Positions 1 to 6,305 of a stretch of 64,000 bases of DNA are shown piece after piece. The position numbers and the translations under genes were made by a program. The notes beneath the pieces are model-generated. The model did no database searches. It saw nothing but the letters and a program-made list of their open reading frames with translations, and was not told the origin of the DNA. The stretch lies in contig NZ_MRST01000021.1 of the NCBI RefSeq assembly GCF_001902145.1, positions 237,388-301,387 of the forward strand. Reading direction: 5' to 3'. The first letter of the stretch is position 1, and every line of letters begins with the position of its first letter. Source of the stretch: Pseudomonas fluorescens (lineage in GTDB: Bacteria > Pseudomonadota > Gammaproteobacteria > Pseudomonadales > Pseudomonadaceae).

Positions 1-1082
1 CCGGCGGTTCTATTGGCTCAGAATTATGCCGTCAGATTCTCGAATTACGTCCCACCACCCTTTTGCTTTTCGAGCATAGCGAGTTTAATCTTTATTGCAT
101 CTTGTCCGAATTGGAACAGCGAATTAGCCGTGAGTCACTTTCCGTACGTTTGCTTCCTATTCTGGGTTCCGTACGTAATGAGGAAAAACTGTTAGATGTC
201 ATGAAAACTTGGCATGTGGATACCGTTTACCATGCGGCAGCTTACAAGCATGTTCCAATGGTAGAACACAATATTGCCGAGGGGGTGCTGAATAATGTGA
301 TTGGCACCCTAAATACAGCTCAGGCTGCGTTGCAGGCGGGTGTTCAAAACTTTGTACTCATTTCAACCGACAAGGCTGTTCGACCTACGAATGTGATGGG
401 TAGTACAAAAAGATTGGCGGAATTGACTTTGCAGGCCCTCAGTCGCGAATCTGCCCCTGTATTATTCAACGATAAATTTAATATTTCTCGAGTGAATAAA
501 ACACGTTTTACCATGGTGCGCTTTGGTAATGTTTTAGGTTCTTCTGGTTCGGTTATTCCGCTTTTCCATAAGCAGATAAAGTCGGGAGGACCGTTGACTG
601 TTACCCATCCCAAGATTACTCGCTATTTCATGACCATTCCTGAGGCTGCTCAATTGGTTATTCAGGCGGGTTCAATGGGGCAGGGTGGGGACGTTTTTGT
701 ATTAGATATGGGGGAACCGGTAAAAATTGTTGAATTGGCCGAGAAAATGATTCATTTGTCTGGGCTAAGTGTTCGTTCTGAAAAAAACCCTCATGGCGAT
801 ATCGCGATAGAATTTACTGGACTTCGCCCTGGTGAGAAGCTATATGAGGAGTTACTAATTGGTGATAACGTCGTGGCAACACAGCACCCTATGATCATGA
901 GCGCGAACGAGGATTTTATTTCTTGGGACGCGCTAAGGTTAAAATTAGCCGATCTTCTCTCGGCGGTCGACGAAGATGATTATGGTCGAGTCCGTCAATT
1001 GCTGCGTGATACGGTTAGCGGCTATGCTCCTGATGGTGAGATTGTTGATTGGATTTATCAGCAACGTCGGCTTGAGCCTTGA
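1..1082 (+). CDS. wbpM: WbpM/CapD-type nucleotide-sugar dehydratase, C-terminal part (5' end outside window)
   Basis: Open from the left edge; the complete frame begins at base 3 with GGSIGSELCRQILELRP, the Rossmann nucleotide-binding loop of the CapD/FlaA1/WbpM family, so at least 359 residues are present and the gene starts upstream. Family enzymes are NAD(P)-dependent UDP-N-acetylglucosamine 4,6-dehydratases that feed O-antigen or capsule synthesis. Visible motifs are STDKAVRPTNVMGSTKR (substrate loop with the usual YxxxK Tyr replaced by Met, as in long WbpM-type enzymes), RFGNVLGSSGSV, and TGLRPGEKLYEELL near the C-terminus. WbpM proteins carry four N-terminal membrane segments, which would lie outside the window. 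The next plus-strand gene is comEA, as I recall for wbpM in other pseudomonads. The internal ATG at 63 is not the start because homology extends upstream of it. Confidence 0.9.
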   Translation, partial: GGSIGSELCRQILELRPTTLLLFEHSEFNLYCILSELEQRISRESLSVRLLPILGSVRNEEKLLDVMKTWHVDTVYHAAAYKHVPMVEHNIAEGVLNNVIGTLNTAQAALQAGVQNFVLISTDKAVRPTNVMGSTKRLAELTLQALSRESAPVLFNDKFNISRVNKTRFTMVRFGNVLGSSGSVIPLFHKQIKSGGPLTVTHPKITRYFMTIPEAAQLVIQAGSMGQGGDVFVLDMGEPVKIVELAEKMIHLSGLSVRSEKNPHGDIAIEFTGLRPGEKLYEELLIGDNVVATQHPMIMSANEDFISWDALRLKLADLLSAVDEDDYGRVRQLLRDTVSGYAPDGEIVDWIYQQRRLEP

Positions 1083-1091
1083 TCTAAAACT

Positions 1092-1125
1092 CATACAAAG
1101 GCGAGAGGGAACTGGCCTTTGTATG
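1092..1125. terminator. Hairpin between wbpM and convergent acyltransferase
   Basis: A perfect 11-bp inverted repeat (CATACAAAGGC / GCCTTTGTATG) with a 12-nt loop starts 9 bp after the wbpM stop. It lies between convergent genes and could terminate both. No T-run follows on the plus strand, so classical Rho-independent action is uncertain. Confidence 0.5.
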
Positions 1126-1190
1126 CGTTAATTCAAATATATTGCTGCAGGTTGTTTAGCTTTTTGCTGCCACCTTATTCTCTATCCCTC

Positions 1191-1751
1191 TCAAAGAGTT
1201 TTCAAAATTTTTGCGGGAATGCCAGCGGCAACCGAGTAAGGTGGTACGTCTTTCGTGACTACAGCTCCCGCACCTATAACGGAACCCTTGCCGATGGTCA
1301 CGCCTTTTAGGATGGCTACTTTTTCCCCTATCCAAACATCGTCCTCAATTACCACCGGTGCATAAACAAGTTTTCTCTGGTTGGGGTGTATTAAAAGCTC
1401 TTCTTTTGTTATCTCCCCATGGTCATGATCGGTGATATAAACTTGGCTGGCGATTAATACGTTGTTACCAATTGTTATCGAATCAAGCGCTGCGATATGG
1501 CAGGCGTCATTTATTTCAACATGACTACCTATGGTGAGTGTTTTTTTGCCTTCTTTACCATTGGCCGCCTCTATTCGACAGTATTGCCCCGTTGTAAAGC
1601 CGGTACCAATTGACATGTTTTCCCAGCCTCTTACTCGAGTGGGCTGCCTGATGATTCGGGCGGGGCTATAAAATATCTTTGTAGTTGTAAAAGACCAAGC
1701 TAGTCTGAAGAAATCAAGTGTTGAATACTTTGATCTCATGCTGGGTTCCAT
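1191..1751 (-). CDS. Hexapeptide-repeat acyltransferase (sugar O-acetyltransferase-like)
   Basis: A 186-residue left-handed beta-helix acyltransferase. Hexapeptide repeats run from about residue 70 to the C-terminus (LTIGSHVEINDACHIAALDS, ITIGNNVLIASQVYITDHDH, VVIEDDVWIGEKVAILKGV, VTIGKGSVIGAGAVVTKDVP, YSVAAGIPAKILK), ending in the PAKxI motif of acetyl-CoA-dependent O-acetyltransferases (WbbJ/LacA/NodL superfamily). The His-rich TDHDHG loop is where the catalytic His is normally found. It probably acetylates a sugar of the surface polysaccharide. I chose the first Met because GGAGAG lies 5 nt upstream; a second Met is four codons in. It stands alone, antisense between wbpM and comEA, and its base composition is clearly AT-richer than the genes to the right, as usual for O-antigen loci. 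Confidence 0.85.
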   Translation of the reverse strand: MEPSMRSKYSTLDFFRLAWSFTTTKIFYSPARIIRQPTRVRGWENMSIGTGFTTGQYCRIEAANGKEGKKTLTIGSHVEINDACHIAALDSITIGNNVLIASQVYITDHDHGEITKEELLIHPNQRKLVYAPVVIEDDVWIGEKVAILKGVTIGKGSVIGAGAVVTKDVPPYSVAAGIPAKILKTL

Positions 1752-1804
1752 GGAACTCTCCGTTTCCAGTTTTTTTTGGTTGTGTTTTTGCTGTTGGCGA
1801 CGTG

Positions 1805-1810
1805 ATTATA
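1805..1810 (-). promoter_or_regulatory. Possible -10 box of the acyltransferase gene
   Basis: A perfect TATAAT on the minus strand, 54 bp upstream of the acyltransferase ATG. The region about 17 bp further upstream (TTTCAA) is a poor -35, so this is a tentative sigma-70 promoter. Confidence 0.35.
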
Positions 1811-2075
1811 CCCAAATGACGAAGCGGTTGAAAGAAAGATAATTGTTTGTGCAATGTTTATGCGTGTGGTGGTTCTGCCGTTCGGTAGCTTTAAGTATTT
1901 TGTTTGGTGTTATTTTTTGTTGGTTTGTTTTTGTTGCGTTTTTCCTGTGCGCATTATATTGATTTCAGCGTGTGATCTTTAATGCCGCTTAAGAAAATTT
2001 CAGCTTCATAGGTTAGCTTAGCTCACACTTTGTAACTTACTAGTTTTGACTAACTTCTATCATCGCCTAACGTAG

Positions 2076-2106
2076 AAAAGCAGCTTCGGAAAAGCTGCTT
2101 TTTTTC
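2076..2106 (+). terminator. Rho-independent terminator
   Basis: A perfect 11-bp stem (AAAAGCAGCTT / AAGCTGCTTTT) with a 5-nt loop, followed by a run of T on the plus strand. It would stop transcription arriving from the left before comEA, although no plus-strand gene is seen directly before it, so it may insulate comEA or end an unseen small RNA. Confidence 0.8.
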
Positions 2107-2131
2107 TTACCGATATCATGGAGCGTCATCA

Positions 2132-2464
2132 ATGCAAAACCTCTACATCTCGTCCCTCATCTTCGCCTTCCTCACCAGCCTCTCCGTCGCCACCACCGCC
2201 GCGCCGTCCATCAAGCCGGAACCCCCAACCGCCATCTCCACCCAAATGACCAAGACCGAGCAGTCCACCAAGGTCAACCTCAACGCCGCCGACGCCGAAA
2301 CCCTGCGTCGCGATCTGTTCGGCATTGGCGCTTCCAAGGCGAAGGCAATCATCGCCTATCGCGAGAGCAACGGCCCGTTCACGGCGGTGGATGAGTTACT
2401 GGAAGTGAAAGGCATCGGCAAGGCATTGCTGGAGAAAAATCGCGACAGGTTGGTCATTAATTGA
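2132..2464 (+). CDS. comEA: ComEA-family helix-hairpin-helix DNA-binding protein
   Basis: 110 residues. An N-terminal signal peptide (about residues 1-24, ending ATTAAPS) is followed by a Pro/Thr-rich linker and a C-terminal double helix-hairpin-helix domain beginning KVNLNAADAETL, with two HhH turns, GIGASKAKAI and VKGIGKALLEK. ComEA proteins bind double-stranded DNA in the periplasm during transformation; in pseudomonads this short form is common and its role in uptake is not proven. A single gene closed by a hairpin terminator 20 bp downstream. Upstream is the surface-polysaccharide locus. Confidence 0.9.
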   Translation: MQNLYISSLIFAFLTSLSVATTAAPSIKPEPPTAISTQMTKTEQSTKVNLNAADAETLRRDLFGIGASKAKAIIAYRESNGPFTAVDELLEVKGIGKALLEKNRDRLVIN

Positions 2465-2482
2465 GGATCTGAAAACAGCGCG

Positions 2483-2507
2483 AAGGGCCGGTTGATGACC
2501 GGCCTTT
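2483..2507 (+). terminator. Terminator of comEA
   Basis: Stem GGCCGGT / ACCGGCC extended by AAG/TTT (one G-T pair), 5-nt loop, followed by pyrimidine-rich TTTCCTT. It starts 19 bp after the comEA stop. Confidence 0.75.
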
Positions 2508-2602
2508 CCTTATCCGGCCTTGCGAGTTCCCCTCGCCGGCAGCATTGGCACGAAACGTGGTTACCTCTTCCTCAGTGATTGTTCAACAATCTCGAGGTAA
2601 CG

Positions 2603-3247
2603 ATGCCACCCACTTTATCTTTAGCCGACCAAATCGCCCTGGAACTCCGCGCCGACATCATCGGCGGCCGGCTGTTGCCAGGCATGCCGCTAATCGAGGC
2701 CGACCTGGTCAAAGCCTACAACGCATCACGCAATACAATCCGCGAGGCGCTGCATCGTCTGGGCCAGGAGGGCCTCACTCGCTATGTCCGCAACAAGGGC
2801 GTAATGGTTCGGCGCTTGGAGCGAGCAGAAGTGCGCGACCTCTTCGTAGTCCGCCGCACCCTGGAATTGCGGGCGATAGCCCAATGCGGTCCGCTGACGG
2901 ACGCTCAATCAGGCCGTATGCAAAACGCCATCGATGCCACCACCTTGGCCCAGGAGCGCGAAGACTGGCGTGCGGTGGCCACCCACAGTCTCATGTTCCA
3001 CCAACAGATCGTCGCATTGATGGGCAGCCCACTGTTCGATGAGTTTTTCGCCCAGGTGATCGCCCAATTGCGCCTGGCGTTCTGCGCCGCGCCTGATGAG
3101 CAGCGTTTCCAGTCACCCTGGCTGGAGCGCGACCTGGAGATATACACGCTGCTAACCCGCAACCAAACCCAGGCCGCGAGCGAGGCGATGAGCCTGTACC
3201 TGGACGATTCGGAACACCTTTCCCTCGCCTTGTTTGATCACCCTTGA
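2603..3247 (+). CDS. GntR-family regulator, FCD (FadR) subfamily
   Basis: 214 residues from the ATG at 2603, chosen over an in-frame TTG at 2579 because GAGGT sits 4 nt upstream of this ATG. The N-terminal winged helix (residues about 5-70) shows the GntR pattern: QIALELRADIIGGRLLPG, then SRNTIREALHRLGQEGL as recognition helix and a wing with RNKGVMVRRL. Residues 75-210 form an all-helical FCD ligand domain (VVRRTLELRAI, FHQQIVALMGSPLFDEF). It very likely senses a small carboxylate or amine and controls the DUF1989 gene that starts 14 bp after its stop. Confidence 0.88.
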   Translation: MPPTLSLADQIALELRADIIGGRLLPGMPLIEADLVKAYNASRNTIREALHRLGQEGLTRYVRNKGVMVRRLERAEVRDLFVVRRTLELRAIAQCGPLTDAQSGRMQNAIDATTLAQEREDWRAVATHSLMFHQQIVALMGSPLFDEFFAQVIAQLRLAFCAAPDEQRFQSPWLERDLEIYTLLTRNQTQAASEAMSLYLDDSEHLSLALFDHP

Positions 3248-3261
3248 TGGAGGATTGCCCC

Positions 3262-4110
3262 ATGTACAAAGACTATCCCGCCGCGTACCAGGTCAGCAAA
3301 GGTTCGGCATTGCAGGTGGATACGGCGTTCTATGAGCGTATTCGTGATCAGAAAACCCAGCGCACGTTGATCGAACAGTTCGAGGTGCCGATCCGCACGG
3401 GAAGGGCGTGGAAGGTGCCGGCCGGGCATGTGTTTCGTGTGACCACACCTGTGGGGCCGCAGGTGGGGGACTTTAATGTCTGGAACGCCAACGACCCACG
3501 CGAACGTTTGTGGGCCGCGCGCACCCGGCAGCTTCAAGGCGCTCATGTCAGTACCCATGATCGGTTGTGGTCGAACCTGCCTTTTCTAAGGCCCTTGGTC
3601 ACTATTACCGATGACAGCCTGGCCAGCTACGGCATTGATGAGCACGGTGGGCGTTTGCATGATTTGTTGGGCACGCGGTGCGACCCCTATGTGAACCGTA
3701 TGCTGACGGGGGAGGACTTTCATCACCATTGCCACTCGAACCTGACCCGTGCGGTATTGCCCCATGGGCTGACGGAGTTCGATGTGCATGACGTGTTGAA
3801 TATTTTCCAGTGCACCGGGCTCAATCAGGATGACATGTACTTTATGAAAGCCTGTCCGGCGAAGAAGGGCGATTACCTGGAGTTTTTTGCCGAGATTGAT
3901 TTGCTGTGTGCGTTGTCGACGTGCCCAGGCGGGGATTTGTCGCTACCGATGTGGGGGCCGGATGCGCAGGACCCGTTGACGGTGTGTCGTCCATTAGGGG
4001 TTGAGATCTATAGGCTGGAGGATGAGTTGCTCAGTGGCTGGAGCCAGCCGGAGCGTGCGGCCTATAAGGGGCAACATGGGTTGCATATTGCCAAGGCGAA
4101 GTGGGAGTAG
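3262..4110 (+). CDS. DUF1989 family protein (urea carboxylase-associated type)
   Basis: 282 residues starting at the ATG at 3262, which has GGAGG 8 nt upstream. The protein matches the DUF1989 family by the motifs VPAGHVFRVTTPVGPQVGDF near residue 55, NGxxxP-like SNLPFLRPLVTITDDS, HxHCHSNLTRAVLPHGL, VHDVLNIFQCTGLNQDDMYF and GDYLEFFAEIDLLCALSTCPGGD. Conserved Cys and His residues in the second half suggest a metal or catalytic site. Family members accompany urea carboxylase and other amine or amide utilisation genes, and biochemical function is largely unsettled. Here it follows a GntR regulator by 14 bp and precedes, on the other strand, an ethanolamine-type permease, suggesting a role in use of a small nitrogen compound. 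Confidence 0.85.
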   Translation: MYKDYPAAYQVSKGSALQVDTAFYERIRDQKTQRTLIEQFEVPIRTGRAWKVPAGHVFRVTTPVGPQVGDFNVWNANDPRERLWAARTRQLQGAHVSTHDRLWSNLPFLRPLVTITDDSLASYGIDEHGGRLHDLLGTRCDPYVNRMLTGEDFHHHCHSNLTRAVLPHGLTEFDVHDVLNIFQCTGLNQDDMYFMKACPAKKGDYLEFFAEIDLLCALSTCPGGDLSLPMWGPDAQDPLTVCRPLGVEIYRLEDELLSGWSQPERAAYKGQHGLHIAKAKWE

Positions 4111-4111
4111 G

Positions 4112-4160
4112 GGGCTGCTTCGCAGCCCAGCGGGAGCAAGCTCCCTCGCCACGGGGTTAC
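4112..4160. terminator. Hairpin after the DUF1989 gene with an adjoining REP-like core
   Basis: A 7-bp GC-rich hairpin (GGGCTGC TTC GCAGCCC) begins right after the DUF1989 stop, followed by CGGGAGCAAGCTCCCTCGCC, a palindromic REP-like core common in fluorescent pseudomonads. There is no T-run, and it probably acts as a bidirectional end for the convergent DUF2897 gene as well. Confidence 0.5.
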
Positions 4161-4167
4161 ACGCGTT

Positions 4168-4335
4168 TTATCTGTCTTGCGCATCCTTGGCATCCGCCTG
4201 CGCATTGCGCTCGGCTACGCGTTTGCGTTGTTCGTCGGTGAGTTCTACCTTGTTGGCGCTGTCACGCAGCATCATCAGGCCACCGACGATCGACCCGATC
4301 GCTACTACCATAATCAACCATGCATACCACGGCAT
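4168..4335 (-). CDS. DUF2897 family small membrane protein
   Basis: 55 residues starting MPWYAWLIMVVAIGSIVGGL, with one N-terminal membrane helix (residues 4-22) and a charged C-terminal tail rich in Lys, Glu, Asp and Ala (TDEQRKRVAERNAQADAKD). Pseudomonads carry short proteins of this shape annotated DUF2897; function unknown. The start has AAGGAG 6 nt upstream. A longer open frame extends upstream to 4587 but lacks homology and overlaps the permease. The gene lies 110 bp downstream of the permease on the same strand, separated by a perfect palindrome. Confidence 0.85.
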   Translation of the reverse strand: MPWYAWLIMVVAIGSIVGGLMMLRDSANKVELTDEQRKRVAERNAQADAKDAQDR

Positions 4336-4358
4336 AAGACGCTCCTTGAGGCAGATGT

Positions 4359-4379
4359 CCGTGGGAAAGTTTCCCACGG
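4359..4379. promoter_or_regulatory. Perfect palindrome between the permease and DUF2897 genes
   Basis: The 21-bp sequence CCGTGGGAAA-G-TTTCCCACGG reads identically on both strands around one central base. It lies 24 bp upstream of the DUF2897 ATG. It may be an operator or an RNA hairpin ending the permease transcript; no T-run follows on the minus strand. Confidence 0.45.
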
Positions 4380-4445
4380 TAATCACTGCTTTGAGTGACG
4401 GGCTTTCTGAGTAGTTCAGTGTAGGCCCGTTCTGCCTCATAGGCG

Positions 4446-5810
4446 CTATTGTCCGGTCAACATCGCATCCGCCGGCGCATCGACACGGTCTTGTGCGGTC
4501 AGCTGGAAGTAGATGAAACCCACCGCCATGAAGCCCAGGGAGATCAGCCCGATCAAGGCATTGAACCAGGCCATCGCCACCAGGCACACCACGGCCAGTA
4601 CCAGTGCGATACCCGGCACGATGGGGTAGCCCGGCGCGCGGAAGGTGCGTTCCAGTAGCGGCTCGGTCTTACGCAGTTTGAACAGGCTGAGCATGCTCAT
4701 GATGTACATGACGATGGCACCGAACACCGCCATGGTGATCATCGCGGCGGTCAGGGTCATGCCGCCCAGGTTGATCAGGCCGTCGCTGTAGATGGCGGCG
4801 ATACCCACCACGCCGCCGGCGAGGATGGCACGGTGCGGAGTCTGGAAACGCGAGAGTTTGGCCAGGGAAGACGGCAGGTAACCGGCTCGGGCCAGGGCGA
4901 AGAACTGGCGCGAGTAGCCGAGGATGATGCCGTGGAAGCTCGCCACCAGACCGAACAGGCCAATCCATACCAGCATGTGCAGCCAGCCGGAGCTGTCGCC
5001 GACTACGGTTTTCATCGCCTGGGGCAGTGGGTCGTTGATGTTCGACAGGGTGCGCCAGTCACCCACGCCGCCGGCGAAGAACATCACGCCCATGGCCAGG
5101 ATCACCAGGGTGAGGATGCCGCTGATGTAGGCTTTTGGAATCGTGCGCTTGGGGTCCTTGGCTTCTTCGGCCGCCATGGCGGCGCCTTCGATGGCGAGGA
5201 AGAACCAGATGGCGAAGGGGATGGCGGCAAACATCCCGGCAATCGCCGGGGCGCCGAAGGTGTCGGAACCGGCCCAGCCGTTGAGGGCGAAGTTGCTGAA
5301 GCTGAACGCCGGGGCGACCACGCCCATGAACACCAGAAGTTCGGCGACGGCGAGCACGCACACCACCAATTCGAAGGTAGCGGCAAGTTTGACGCCGAGG
5401 ATGTTCAGGCCCATGAACACGATATAGGCGCCGACGGCGGCGTGCTTGGGGTCGAGTGCCGGGAACTGCACGTTCAGGTACGCGCCAATGGCCAGGGCAA
5501 TCGCGGGCGGGGCGAAGACAAATTCGATCAAGGTGGCCAGGCCGGCAATCAAGCCGCCTTTCTCACCGAAGGCGCGACGGCTGTAGGCAAAGGGGCCTCC
5601 TGCGTGGGGAATCGCAGTGGTCAGTTCGGTGAAGCTGAAGATAAAGCAGGTGTACATCGCGGCGACCATCAACGAGGTCACCAGAAAGCCCAAGGTGCCG
5701 GCGACGCCCCAGCCGTAACTCCAGCCGAAATACTCTCCGGAGATCACCAGCCCTACGGCGATGCCCCAGAGATGCAGGGTGCCCAAGGTGGGTTTGAGTT
5801 GTGTGTTCAT
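4446..5810 (-). CDS. eat: Ethanolamine permease (APC superfamily)
   Basis: 454 residues and about 12 membrane segments. The amino acid-polyamine-organocation fold is seen from LWGIAVGLVISGEYFGWSYG (helix 1 with the unwound GxxxG-like segment), ELTTAIPHAGGPFAYSRRAFGE (helix 3) and AIEGAAMAAEEAKDPKRTIPKA (helix 6-8 region). This sequence set matches the EutP/Eat ethanolamine permeases of proteobacteria. I chose the ATG at 5810 because AAGGAG lies 9 nt upstream and the family N-terminus begins there; the open frame continues 84 codons further but through a REPIN. It faces the GntR-DUF1989 pair, and the ethanolamine ammonia-lyase genes usually linked to it are not in the window, so the true substrate could be another amine. 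Confidence 0.85.
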   Translation of the reverse strand: MNTQLKPTLGTLHLWGIAVGLVISGEYFGWSYGWGVAGTLGFLVTSLMVAAMYTCFIFSFTELTTAIPHAGGPFAYSRRAFGEKGGLIAGLATLIEFVFAPPAIALAIGAYLNVQFPALDPKHAAVGAYIVFMGLNILGVKLAATFELVVCVLAVAELLVFMGVVAPAFSFSNFALNGWAGSDTFGAPAIAGMFAAIPFAIWFFLAIEGAAMAAEEAKDPKRTIPKAYISGILTLVILAMGVMFFAGGVGDWRTLSNINDPLPQAMKTVVGDSSGWLHMLVWIGLFGLVASFHGIILGYSRQFFALARAGYLPSSLAKLSRFQTPHRAILAGGVVGIAAIYSDGLINLGGMTLTAAMITMAVFGAIVMYIMSMLSLFKLRKTEPLLERTFRAPGYPIVPGIALVLAVVCLVAMAWFNALIGLISLGFMAVGFIYFQLTAQDRVDAPADAMLTGQ

Positions 5811-5978
5811 TGTGCTGCGCTCCTTGAACCATTTGGAATGATTCAAGGTGTTGCAGCGGTTATGCCAGGCTGAGGAACCCTGTCGCAAAGCAGTGCTTGT
5901 GTCGCCTGGGGGATGGTTTGGCGTTTGAATGTGGCTCGGTGTGCACCAGATAGGGGCGATGGTGTCTGACCTGCCGCT

Positions 5979-6045
5979 ATCGCGGGCAAGCCCGGCTCCC
6001 ACATTTGGAATGCATTCCACTGTGGGAGCCGGGCTTGCCCGCGAT
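5979..6045. repeat. REPIN (GGGCTTGCCCGCGAT type)
   Basis: Two inverted REP arms: ATCGCGGGCAAGCCCGGC... at 5979-6003 and its perfect complement ...GCCGGGCTTGCCCGCGAT at 6021-6045, with a 17-nt spacer that itself contains GGAATGCATTCC. Confidence 0.9.
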
Positions 6046-6097
6046 GAGGCCCTCCCAGCCACTGCAGATCTTCCTGTAAACCCCGCATAAACCCACT

Positions 6098-6119
6098 CTT
6101 TACGCCATCTTTACGCCCC
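6098..6119 (+). promoter_or_regulatory. Candidate KdpE-binding box
   Basis: The tandem sequence CTTTACGCCATCTTTACGCC, 88 bp upstream of kdpF, gives two TTTACGCC units 11 bp apart (one helical turn). It resembles the TTTACACC-containing KdpE site of the E. coli kdp promoter as I recall it. The assignment is an inference from position and similarity. Confidence 0.4.
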
Positions 6120-6206
6120 ACCCAGCCCCTCGCTCTCGTTCCTTTACACCGCTCCTGCGGACAATGGCCCTACACGCGGCAATCGCCGCAAGACGGGGAG
6201 ATTTCC

Positions 6207-6296
6207 ATGAGCGTTCTGGACGGGGTGTCACTGCTATTGGCCGTGGCGCTGTTCATTTATTTGCTGGTTGCGCTGTTACGCGCGGATCGGAACTAG
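6207..6296 (+). CDS. kdpF: KdpF, small membrane subunit of the K+-transporting ATPase
   Basis: A 29-residue peptide, MSVLDGVSLLLAVALFIYLL followed by VALLRADRN, consisting of one membrane helix and a short basic tail, typical for KdpF. It has GGGGAG 6 nt upstream and its stop is 9 bp before kdpA. KdpF stabilises the KdpFABC complex in the inner membrane. It is too short for most ORF callers but its position and sequence are characteristic. Confidence 0.92.
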   Translation: MSVLDGVSLLLAVALFIYLLVALLRADRN

Positions 6297-6305
6297 GAGC
6301 GGGCT

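Larger units (their letters stand above)
1752..2131. other. AT-rich intergenic region upstream of comEA
   Basis: 380 bp without a convincing gene. It contains T-rich stretches around 1770-1930, a TATAAT hexamer for the minus-strand acyltransferase and a strong plus-strand terminator at its right end. No JUMPstart-like element or promoter for comEA could be identified with confidence. Confidence 0.6.
5811..6206. other. Divergent intergenic region between permease and kdp operon
   Basis: 396 bp holding the permease promoter side, one REPIN (5979-6045), a tandem TTTACGCC motif likely bound by KdpE (6098-6119) and the kdp promoter. No additional gene is evident. Confidence 0.7.

Noticed and set aside
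4833..5873. 346-codon plus-strand frame over the permease gene
   Set aside because: Antisense shadow rich in Gly, His and Glu without domains; the minus-strand permease is clearly the real gene.
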